Source: Trissonchulus latispiculum (taxonomy: Eukaryota > Nematoda > Enoplea > Enoplida > Ironidae). From it: a DNA stretch of 64,000 nucleotides. Positions 25,001 to 37,600 of the stretch are shown piece after piece (position 1 is the stretch's first letter; each line of letters begins with the position of its first letter). The position numbers and the translations under genes are program-made. The notes under the pieces were generated by a model that searched no databases, was not told the DNA's origin, and worked only from the letters and a program-made list of their open reading frames with translations. Location of the stretch: NCBI GenBank assembly GCA_030248195.1, contig JASAND010020324.1, positions 30,475 to 94,474 on the forward strand, given 5' to 3'.

Positions 25001-28000
25001 TTTATTGGTTTTAGGTTGTGGAGTGTAAATTGGATACTCTCAAGCAGAAAGTGACATTTAAATTTGCTGTGGACACAGACAAGCCCCAAGAGATTGCGGA
25101 TAACTTGGTAAATAATTGTAATACGTAAGTACGTGCAATGAAAGTCAATCCTGTTTTGCATAAACAAAGGCATTTTTGAGAATAATGGTGACGGTGTGCA
25201 CGCACAGTGTCCTGTGCCAAACCCAAACTATCGTACAATTTCCAGAATGAAGGATTTCAAAAAATTACCGCTCCTGATACGCCTGAATAAACGTTGCTTC
25301 TTGACCAAATTAAAGAAGGTGCACTCAACCTTCAAAGCTGGAGTCGTTCACCGCATTCGAACAGGCATGTCCGAAATTCCGTTTTCCCGCTGTTCGAAAT
25401 TTGTTCCGGTGATTTCATAAATTTATATTCTTGTTCTAACGAAATATGAATTAATAGACTAATTAATAAGTTTCCAATATTGTACACACATTTCTGAACG
25501 TACAATAGCTGCATGTGAAACAGATTTAATAAAGCAAATATTATGAAAGAAAGTTATTGCTATTGAAAACATTGCATGCGTTATTAGGCATGCGGACAGT
25601 TGTGAACAGTAATGAATCAATTGAGAAAAATCAATCAATCATATTATGAGTGAACATCGATTGAGAAAATCCTGGGCTTACTCTAGTGGGGGGGGCCTCC
25701 ATAAACGACCTTCCCCACCAAATTAGTTCTCTCCAAATTCGTCCCCTCCAAAATTGCCCCCACGTCAGAGGGTGCCTCTTTTGGTACCAAATCTTACCCT
25801 AAAAAATTCGCTCAAATTCGGCCAAATTTTCAAAAATTATCCTGCTCCGCTGGAGATTTTACTGATTTTTTGCCTTTTTTATCACTCAACCTGCCTATGT
25901 TTGTAATAAAAATCAACTTTTACAGTACATGCCAGGATAATATCGCTACTTTTGGCGTATTTTTCGAAAAGTTTTCGCCCCCCCCCCAACATTTCTTGCC
26001 CCTCGGACTTTTGGGCTTCCCAAGGAGCTCCCTCCCCAGGAAAAAGTCCCTAGAATATGCCCAGCTGCACTTGTATTAAAGCTTAAAAATTTTCTGTTCC
26101 AATTGAAAAGACGGGTGACCGTGCCTGAATGTTGTTCTAGGTTCGACAATCACTGCTGCCAGAACAGCAGGCTGAGGTCTGCATTGAACAGCTGGAAAAG
26201 GTGATTAGTCTGGTAAAGGAGGACCCGGAGGGAGCCCAGGACTTGGTTCTGACTGAGCTTGATGCCAGCCCTGCCACAGTCCGCAAATCCTCCACTCTCT
26301 CATCCACACACTCAGCTGGAACTGGGATAGTTCCCCCTTCTTCTGCAAGTACAACCCCGGCTTCCAAACCGTTGGATGTGGTGGTAAGATTTTGTAGCTG
26401 TCCTGATTTTCCAGCCTTTTCGTCTATTTTTGTTCTGATTTACTATTTTCTAGCATTTTCCTTTGTTTCTCTTACTGTTTCAGTGAGTTGTATGGTGACA
26501 ACGTTGAAACTTAAAATCATAGATATGCTTTTTGAAGTAATGATCAAATGCCAAGTACAAAACCATTTGGGTTATATCTTCTTCTCTTCTGTCTTCCTGG
26601 GCCATTGAAATCAATCAATTTGGCTGGGGCAGCTGAATGCGCCCCACATCCTTCAGGAACCCAATAACCTCGACGGGACCCGAGGACAGCACCTCCAGGG
26701 AGGGATTCCACCCAAACCATTTACGCCGGGCGTGTCGGTGCGAGGGACAGGTTAGGAATAGGTGTTTTAGATCCTCCTCCCCCAGGTGGCAGTCCGGGCA
26801 GAGGGGGGATCTGTCGATACCAAGTCGGTGCCGAAAACTGGCTAGGATATTGGAATGGCCTCTGCATCTGAGCTGCGACAGAAGGGAGCGTTCCCTTCTG
26901 GTTAGGCCATTTTCCTCGGAGATTGAGATTTGGGTTATATTACTATATTTGTTGTTTCTGGAACAAAGTCGAACGGAAAAAGTATATACTTGCTTCGGTT
27001 TATTCTGACTTCCGACCAAAGATAAATGAAGTAAGCGTCAGTATAACCCAAGCCAAGGTATAAATGCAGAAAAAATGTATAAAATTTCTAGAAATTTTCA
27101 TTTTGTGCACTGACTGCCAATAACTTCGTAGAATAATGATTTTGTCGGGACATTTCCGGATTCTCCATTTTCCGGTACTTTTTTCAAAGTCCAACACTGA
27201 TATTAAATTACGTATATTGAGCTTCTCCTGTAATCGCACGTGAGGTTGCTGAAAATTGCAGGCCATCTGTTATCCTCAGGGAAGCACATACCGGTTCACC
27301 ATGAGCTCTAGCCTGAGCAATTCCAGCTATTCATCCTTAACTGGTCGGTAAATGGTACCAGTATGTGGAGAAGTCTGTACTCTGGCGTAATGCCTGGCGA
27401 AGACTCCCCCTTTCCACAGATGCAGTCAACATTCAATTTGCTGCTCATGGCTTCGGGCCGTGAATTCGCGGGTAACCACCGACGCCCATAAACTTGTATA
27501 GGTTATATAGTTCACTCCATGCGCAAGTTTACCTTGCTTGGAGGAAACTATAGTGATCGGTTTTGCCTTTCGACTTGTAATAATGGTGTTTGATGTTCGT
27601 TAAAATTGCGGAGCGTAAACTCGTTGCAGAGCCTTCTATCAAAGTATATATCAGTACACATGTCGTAACACTACCGTATTATGCCAAACAGTGGCCCACG
27701 GGCGTTTTTTCGGAATCAGCAATTTCGAATTTGATTTTTGTAATCCAAAAAAGCGCCCACCCCCCGAAAAAACGCCCATGGGCTATTTTTTGGAAATATT
27801 CGTATAATTGCTGCTTAGCCAATTTTCGATAAATTAGATAAATTTTTGAGGATGACAAGATGCTCGGGAAGTGTCAGTTGCTTACATGTCTATCCAGAGA
27901 ACGTACGATTGACTCTAAGCCTTGAAATAGCTGAATCAAACGCAACTTTATTAACGAACTTTTAGTTTTCTAAGGCACGAAAGTGAGCATTGAGAAATCC

Positions 28001-31000
28001 AAAAAAGCGCCCACCCCCCGAAAAAACGCCCATGGGCGTTTTATTGGGTGGGCCACTGTTTGGCATAATACGGTAAGACATTGCAAGCTGTGCATGTTAT
28101 GGCAAGAACTCAGCTACTCTATATTGATTGAGTCACTAATCGGTAGTGACCTGCCAGTAGCATTAAGAGTACATAATAACTAAAAGTGTGACAAGCGTAA
28201 CGTTATCAGTTGTTAGCTTGCAGGGATGATCTGAAAGATAACGGCCAACCAATTCCCCCCACAATTGCGTACTGAGGTTACTTATCTGTACTTTCACTTG
28301 TGTTGAAACTCTAACAACCCATGGACTAACTTGATGTCTGCTTTGAAACACTAATGCACAATTTTAGAATGCTAAAATCTTTTTAATAGATACTCATTTG
28401 TTGGGGGCAAGGGCTAGCCGTTATCTACAGACTGCATAACTGAGGCTGAGGGTGTTACCAAGAGTTCACAATTTCCAATATATATATTTGAAGTAGAGTA
28501 AGCGCTAGTGTGCTTCTCTTCTTTTCATTGCGTAATGGTACTCAGACCAGAATTGCTAACCCCTTTGAGGGGAGTTAACACTCACTTCCCGTTTGGTAAT
28601 GAGAGGTGTTTTCCGACCGCCGGAAAACCTCTTCCCGTTTGGTGGGTGAGTGTTTAGAAAAGATTTACGGCAGGTGTTATTGCAAATGGTCCCCAGGGAC
28701 GCCACCAACGAATCTTCGTTTGTTTTGGTGACCCTTCCCCAGTGAGGTACCTTTTTGACGCCCGCCGCCAAATGGGGACCTCTTTTGGCAGCCCTGTCCT
28801 CAAACGAATACCTGTTTTCCCTCCTTCACTAAACGGGGATTGGGGAAGGTGGTATGCTCGCCAACTTCTCTCCCCATGGGGAATATTCGCGTGTTCTAGT
28901 CTTAGCACCGTTACGTAACGCAAAGAGAAGCTCTCCAGTGGCTTACTCTTATTCTATAACATAGTTTAATTATGCACTCTTGGTGAATCGTTTGTCACAC
29001 TCTTAGTATGCACTTTTGGTAACACCCACTGTCACACCCAGCAACAATATTACTCATCATATTATGTACATGCTCTTGTTAAGTATGCGTTAGTAGTTAG
29101 TTGGTTATTAAAAGTAATGTAACTTATTGTGAGCTAAAGCTAATGCTGTGAAGCCCACGTGTTTCTAACTGGTGACGGACGCTTTAGTAAATTTTGCGAT
29201 TTCTTGCATAAATTTAATTTGATATGAAAACCACAGCATTGTTTGTGTGGAGAAAACTGCAGCCGAATTATTTTTAATTCCCTTTGAAATACAGACTTTC
29301 AAATGCTGGTTAATATGTGCTGCTAACATATTCAGCATTTCTTCAACTGAAAATAACCTGAACTTCAAATATTGTTTTTTGTTATAAATATATAAAGGAG
29401 GGATGAGCTACGAATCGGGGTAACGCAATTTTTTTGGAGACAACTTACGTTGTCAAGGTAAAACAGTCCGTAGTGATTGGGCATTATTATATCTAGCACA
29501 CATCGTTTTTGCTGGCTTCTAAACTGCAAGGTTTGTTACTCAAATTTAAATTTTTTCAAAAACTTTTAGACCTGGTGTGGTGTATTCACATTTAGTTTGA
29601 CCAAATTTAGGATTTTTTTGCTAGGAATACATGATGTTACTGGCGTGTAAGCATTCCAGCTGTCGATAGTTGCTTTTTTGTTAGCAATAACAGGCCACTG
29701 CGAAATCATTTAATTTTTACAGAAGTTGCGCTTGGCACCATACGCATTAATTGGAGAAACTTGGTGCTCATTTGACTAACCACTGTTTGTAAAACAGTTA
29801 TTCTCCGCCCGTGCGCACTTACAGAGCCCAATATTTTTCACACTTAGATCGTATCGCACACCAACATTAAAATTGGTTTAAGGTCGTGCTTCCCTTATTC
29901 ATTCAGTCTACTTTGGAAAGCTATAACTTACTCAATTTTAAGAGTTATGAATTGAGGTAAACATCAATTTGAAGCGAATTTGAAGCGCTACATCTTCTGC
30001 GTTGTTTGGTGCCATTTAAACGTGTCTAACTAGTTTATATTGGTTGCAAACTTACCAAACGTATTCACAATTTTTGACCAAAAATTTTTATGGAAATTTT
30101 TTTGTGCAAAAAGAAAACCAATGTGTTTCTGAGATAATTTGCCAGGGATAGTTTTTGATCTTGTCAAATTAACGTTTCAGTATGTAGAAATTGAGCATTT
30201 TCTGCAAATTTCACATTTTATCCAATTTTGATAAATCATTGGAGGCTGATTGAGCGGAAGGTCAAAAACCGCCCTGGGCAAATTGTCCAGAGATACAGTG
30301 TGCAAAATATCTTTCAGATCCTCCCGTTGGTTATGGAGCAATCTTCGGTCAATAATTTTGGCCACAGACAAAATCAGTTATTCAACCAGAACTTTAGTAT
30401 ATTTGAGTATAAACTTACCTACAGGGTTCATGCGACCGGGAAAAACCGGGAATATCAGGGAAAATCGTGAAGCAGGGGAAGAAGTAAAAACCGGGAAATT
30501 GAGAGTCAGAGAAATTTCTTGTATTTATATTGCAAATTCAAGAATTTCAGTTAAATTTTAAACACGAATTTCAAGTTTTACCCATGAAACTTGCATTTCT
30601 GTTGGTTCTTACTACTTTTATCACGATATTTTCAATTTTCTTTGATATCTTCTTATATTCTTCCTTAATTTTTGTCACCGTATTTTGTTTTTTGGATTCT
30701 GGTTAGATGAACGGTACAGAATTTTCTCAAAAGTTACACTTTGAGTCAACTTACCTGTTTCCGCCGAAATAAGAATTCTAAAAATTATTTTTTACTAATT
30801 TTAAAAATTTCGACAGGCCAAGAAAGTAAAACTTCGGCCAAAATTAGGAAAATGATGTACACCTTGAAAACAAAACTGAATAATATCTGGACAATTTTTT
30901 AACTTTCGCCAAATAAAAGTGATATTCAGAATATTGGAAAAAACGCCGAATTTAGTCCATTTTAACGAAGTTTGTGACATTTCTCAGAATATTTGCAAAC

Positions 31001-34000
31001 TCTTCCTGGATCTTTTTACAGTGATTTTTCAAATTTTTTCCAACTTATATGTCGCCTATCGGAACAGACGAAATTTTTTCTAAACCTACGAAAATATTAA
31101 CAAAACATAAGTAAGATCTGTTTTGTTGCCGTTGACTTTGGATATCCACCCCAATTTCAAAAAAGTTTCAATTCAATTTCAATTAAATTTTGTATTATTT
31201 TTATTTTTTCTGAATCGCAACAGTACCAGATTTTTTGCCTAATTTATGAGTATTTTGGTATCGCAGAACGCAATCTAAAGCCTGGTTTTGGTATCAGTTT
31301 TTGCTAGCTTTGAATTTCAAGAAGATCAAACCATGGTTTTTGTGTTTTTAAACACACTTTTTCCTAGAAAAACACGCTTAAACACACACCGAAATTGTGA
31401 GTATCAGAAGCAAAATTTTACTAATTTCTAAGTTTCGTACTGCGGAAAACTGTTTGCTGAAAAAATTTTGTGCCTTCGGCGCACTTGTCTTTTCCTTAAT
31501 TTTTAAAAGTCTCGACGTTCTACCTTTGTATTTCTGTTCTTTGTCTTTCATAATCATCTAGTATAACACTATATAATGTATATATGCGAATTAGTTTACC
31601 ACATCAGTTACTTTGGGCTGCATATGATTCTCTAGCATCTTTGCGATAGAAAATATGGTTTACAAAATTAAAAGATTTTACTGTTCCCATTGTGCTTTTT
31701 TACCGATTTTAAAAAATTTTTAGCTTCCTGGACTCTCCGCCCCAGACCCTCATTGCAAAACTGATCTCCTTCCTTTTAATACAATTCTATAGCTTGGACT
31801 TCCAGAAATACCATACAGATCAGCATGTTGCTTTCGTCGCTAGAACGACAAAACCCAACTAGGAATACGTTATATAATAAAAACAGTCGTAAACGTATTC
31901 AAAACGCGAAAAATGCATTTTTAGGAAAAAATAATATTTTCTTGGAAAAACACGCTGAAAAGCACAGGTCCGAATTTGAATAAATCTTGGATCAAACACA
32001 TATATACTGCGTTCGATAGCTAAAATATTCAAAATGGACTCAAAACAGATACAATCGCCGATGTTTGTCGTTTACACTGGTACCAATCCGACAAAACCTG
32101 TTTTCAGCAAGTTCGCACCAAAAACAATCAATTTTTGAGCAAAAATCCATCAAAACTTCACTGCTCATAAATGATAAGTGCTTAGTGACTTATGAGTTAT
32201 GTTTAAAGCAAAGTTATTGAGCACTTTAATAAGCTTTAAAATGATCATAGTCACTGAGCATAATTTTCTACGTATAGTTGCAGAACTTCAAGTTTTTGTT
32301 TCTCAGAAATGATGAAAACGTGTGATGTACGTTATGAAGCTGGCGTTTTACAGGAAGTTTATCGTCATACTCATAGACGATGTATTTTCTGAAAATTTGA
32401 ATGAAATTGGTCAATAATTGCATTTTCCGCAACCATATATGAACATAAGGGAAGCACGACATTATGGGTACTTTTTTTATGGTTGGATGAGAAGAGGTAT
32501 CTCTGCAGAATTTGTTAACTTGCCAAAGCGGTGAAGGCGAAGCAATCTTTGTATGCTATGTTGAATTTTGACCCGACAACCTCAGGACCTTACGATGCGT
32601 GTAATTGTTTCAAACTTTTTGTTTTGCATCAAATCTTCTATTATGATGTGGCAAAAGACTAGCAAGTCAATAATATTGTTTTGAATCACATACATATATA
32701 TTTATTTTCGCATGAAGCAGTATGCTAGGCTTATTGTGGATTTTCATGATTCTTCTTTCTTCATTAAATTAAACAAACGTTTTTTACATTTGGTTGATTT
32801 TAGGTCTAGTCTTGTTTCTGTTGCGGTCTAGTCACCGAAAAAATTGTTGTCTCTCTGTCAAGTCTTTCTTCGGGCCTATGGGATGGGAATGGGGAGGAAG
32901 TAAATTCTGCACATATTCGTTTTATTTGCTCCTGTGTGACTTCTATTATGCAATGTGCGCCAGCTAGCTGACTGTGTATAGTCAATCGGGAAAAAAACGC
33001 CATTTTTTCAAACTTTTGGACGTGGAAAACTCATTGTTTGGAATTTTGGGAAAATTCTTGTAGTTTGAAGAATGGCAACCCCTACGGATTATTTTCATGT
33101 ATTAATGACTTCTCTAGACTGTAGCAATAGAGAGTACTTTGTGATTTATTTCCTGGGAAAAAAAAGCCAAAATCGGGAAAAAAAAGCCACTCATCGGGAA
33201 AAAAAAGCCACTTTGGTCGAAGCATATCCTGAAGCCGTAGACCAATTCTGAGTGTTCCATCGTGTTCAGCGTCACTTATTTACCCTAGATTTGTTGTTTA
33301 CCAAGGCAAATTGGCTTCGTAAAGCATTAAGTACAACTTTTTAATTTGCAGCATAAACTGGCTAGGTTTCATCAAATATAAGGTAAACCTACAAATTTTT
33401 CAAAAACTTGCTAAAACGAAGGCTAACCACAAAATAGTGTTTTCCAATGAATTCGTAATGCTCTTTTTGGCCAAATGTGCCAGTTTCCGGATGAAATGTG
33501 GAGTGTAGCGATCAAAACGACTGACATGACATATTAGTCCAAAAGTTGCTCATTTCAGGGACTGTCCACCTAAAAACGGTATGGCTTTGTAAAACTTGAA
33601 TTGCTGATTATTTTCAAAATAGTTATAATGCCAGAAATCCAGAAAACTGCTCACTATGGGTCTCGCAAGCGACTGGCTTTTTTTCCCGATGGGTCAAAAT
33701 CATCGGGAAAAAAAAGCCACACCTGCGCAGAGAGCACGTGACGTCCTGAATTGTTTACATTTGTATGCGAACAAAGCCAGACATGTTCCCACTTGATTGC
33801 AATAGAAATTATTCAGATAGCACTATTGACACGAAAGTTATGAATTTTTGAAACATTACCGTTTTCCCGCCTTTTCAGGAATAAAGTTTTCCAAAAAATG
33901 TCGACCCTGCCATTGACTATAGAGGAGAGCTAGAAAGCTAAAAATCGGCATGTGGGCTTATATTGAGGTCGTCATTCTACATGCCAAATATTACTGCAAT

Positions 34001-34618
34001 AGCTTCACCCGTTAGGCCACAGTGATCGTGGCTTTTTTTTTCCGAAATTTTGACGTGGCTTTTTTTTCCCGATTGACTATATGTTGTTTAAGGTGCTGAT
34101 AGGCTTTGTCGCAGTTTCGTACTTCCAAAACTTCGCGGCTTGACAGATGATCGTTTGTAAGCCAGAAATTAAGGCACATATACTTTCTACTGCTGCTTGC
34201 ATAAGGAACCGTAGATCAGTATATACTTGAGCACATATTTCGGAACACTATTAATAAAAATTTATCTAAATTTTGCTCTGCATCACGCCAGTGTTTTTTT
34301 TTGCTCGGACACGTTTGCTCTGTTCTGCGCACTGCCCCAAAATTTTTTGCGCAAATTGTTAAAAAAGCGCGCATAGCCGGAAAAATGCGAAAATTTAGCA
34401 TAAAATTGCTGATTTGTATTTAGTAGTAATTACCCGACTTTACTACAACTTCCAGAGCTGCAGCAAGATGCAAGAACTTAATGTGGATTAGGAAACACAG
34501 CCTACTTCGGAACGGGGAGGGGTCTGAAGGCTGAGCCCCCAGAAGCAATAGATTTTTAAAATACGCAGCAAACGTTTTACTATCATAACTCTCAAAAGTT
34601 TATTTGTAGAAGTAAATT

Positions 34619-34681
<63 letters not shown>

Positions 34682-37600
34682 GCGAAATGATGACAACTAT
34701 TGGCAAGCTAAGATTCCTCACTGCTTTTAATAAAAACAAAAATAAATGCTGGTTAGAAATTTCATCGAAAATTACATAGTTTCAGAAAATGATTCAAGGT
34801 TCCGATCTTTGACTTTTCCATGACTTTGAATTTTCAGGGCTCAGCCCAGAGCATATCTATTTTCAAATTCAAATGCTTTTCGAAGCCTCGGTGGGTAAGA
34901 AAGCATTGATAGAACACATAAACCTAGCTGACGCGAAACCTCCTGTGAAAGTTTGTTCTGTATTATATTATATTAACATGTGTAAACAACTCCAAAAACT
35001 GCCAAACAAACATGAAAATTATTTCATAACATGAATATTAGATGCAATGCGAGTTGCACATAATATACACAAGCTAGATTAGCTCATACATTAGACCACG
35101 GCCCACGGGTGTTTGTATATTAATGTTAACATGTTTAGTGAATGTTTGGTCACAATTATATATATAGCGTTGTAGCAGTTGTATAAAAGTAAGTACGGGG
35201 GTCTGGGGGCGGAGCCCCCAATAAATACTAGAGATTTTTGTGAAATTGAGAGCCAGAAGCAATTTTTCTGAGCACTTTGAACAACTGATTTTCAGTAATT
35301 TTCTCATTGTTCCGCTAGAGAAAGTGCGCACGCTTGCGCACAAGCCCAAATTTTTTTGCTCATTTCAGAAAAAAGTGTGTCATTGCGCACTTTTTTGAGC
35401 AAAAAACACTGCATCACGCTAAGAAGCAGCCTCCTGTCGGGGATTTTTAGTCTGCAAGAAATTTCCTGTAACTTGGAAGATTTACATAAATAAGTTAAAA
35501 TTTTCAACGATTTGTGTTTTTATCTTGTTTTTGGCGGCCCATACAGTAGCCGTTCTTATTTGTCTCATGGAATTAGAAAGAAGAGTGATGGTCCAAGAAG
35601 TAAAATGGTTCGGTCGTCAGCACTTTCCTTTGATTTTCGCTTTCATAAAGTTCTAGAAAACGTTTCATTCGTTTGAATGTTTTGTGTTAATTTGTTTTTA
35701 CTATTGGATACCCAATGTATTTTCTGAGGCAAAATCAAAATTTGTAATGGTTTTACGTAAAGCTGTCGAAATATCCAGAAGATAAACATTTTTGATTACG
35801 TTTGCTAATAACGTACAATATATGATAAAGCATATCAGCACCTTCAGGTCCTGATTCGGTTGCATATGATCGTTGTGCTTTTCTTTTTTTCTTACTTTGA
35901 TTTGTTTTCTACTGTAGGCTGACTGTAATGTCAGTTCGACACAAGCGTCAGCCGGCGGCGATCCGATTGGACGAGGCGTGTCGGCGCCTCCTGCGGAAAC
36001 CATGGGAGCATTTCTTCCCGGTTCAAACAGTATGCCCTTATTGCCCAGGCAGCAAAGTGCGGATGCCCCGTCGAACAGTGGAGAGAGTTTTGTCGACAAC
36101 AGCGTGGCTGCTCCACCTTCCGATTCTGCGGCTGGGGGAGTACCACGTGGCCCTCACACCCCTGACACCCCACTGCTGGATTCCACCAGTGTGGGTGGTC
36201 CACTCTCTCTGCAGCAGAAACTGTCAACTGGAAGCGTTACTACTGGAAGTTCTCGAAGTTCGCAGCCGCCGTCAAGGGTAACCGCCGAAAAAGTCGAATT
36301 AAAAAATTCTTAATTTCTCCGTTAATTTTTTGACTTCTCCGCCTTTTCCTATCAACCTTAAAGAAAGTATGCTTTGAGTTCCATTTCTGGCATGTCTTAA
36401 GTATTAATTTTTGCTTTATTGTTCTTGATTCTTCTCTATTTTCAAAATCTTTCAGATCAAAGCAAACAAGTCTTTAAATGCCACTCATCTTAGGTATCTG
36501 AACTTAAAGCTAGTTATGGTTATACTGGATGAAATCGTTGTTGTTAAAATTCTTCAGTATGGATAACCAAACCTGAAAAATAGCGTGAAAATCGTTGTTG
36601 TTAAAATTCTTCAGTTGTTGTTAAAATTCTTCAGTATATATAACCAAACCTGAAAAATAGCGTGAAAGGCAGCTGCCTAATTTTGATGAAACTATGGTAC
36701 GACCAAAAAATGTGTGTACAAATTTTGGACATTTATAGCAGATTAACCTGTGGAGTAAACCCCAACAATGTATATATTTTTAGAATCCTCAAGAACTCGA
36801 GATTTCGAAAATCCGAAAAAATCCGGAATTCCTTTCATTTCATTTACGGAAAATCTAAATTTTTTAGTTTTTCGCTTTATTTTTATCGCAATCAAAATTT
36901 TGTTTCACGATCGAGTAGATCCGGACCCGCTGCATATTTTTGCTGTTACAATTTTTTCACAAAAATGCACCCAATTTCCGGAAGTCTAGGTTGTCAAAAT
37001 TTCCGGATTTTGATAATTTTCTCCAATACCCACAAGATGGGTATCATTCAAAAGCTCTTATCGAGCTAAACAACTTTTCTAATACAATGAACTCATGAAA
37101 ATGCACGCAATTCCCGGAATTCGCGAAAACATGGTTTTCCGGATTTAAAAAATTTTCTCCAATACCGACAATATGGGTATCATTCGAAAGCTCTTGATGA
37201 GCTGAATAAATTTTGTAATAGAACAAATATCTGAAAATGCACCCAATTCCCGGACTTCACGAATTCCGGATTTCACTCTAGCTTGGACGTTTTTCGTGAA
37301 TTCTGAAAGCTGGGCTCATTTCTGCAAGTTGGTTCTATTACAAGAATTGTTCAGCTCATCAAGAGCTTTCGAATGATACCCATATTGTGGGTATTTGAGA
37401 CAAATTTTTAAAATCCGGAAAATCCGGTTTTCGCGAATTTCTGGAATTCGGTGCATTTTCAAGAGTCATTCTATTACAAAAGGTGGTCAGCGTGATAAGA
37501 GCTTTCGAATGATACCCATCTTGTGGCCATTGGAGAAATTTTAAAAACCCGGAATTCCGGAAATTGGGTGCATTTTTGCGAAAAAGTTGTAAGAGCAAGA

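Larger units (their letters stand above)
20791..25014. other. Distal part of intron 10
   Basis: Contains the candidate cassette exon at 21464, a hairpin at 22185, tandem repeats at 22790-23560 and a piggyBac-like fragment at 23690-24170. The rest is AT-rich with nothing recognised. Confidence 0.5.

Noticed and set aside
25108..25130. Later GTAAGT donor for exon 11
   Set aside because: Would shift exon 12 out of the PF2 frame.
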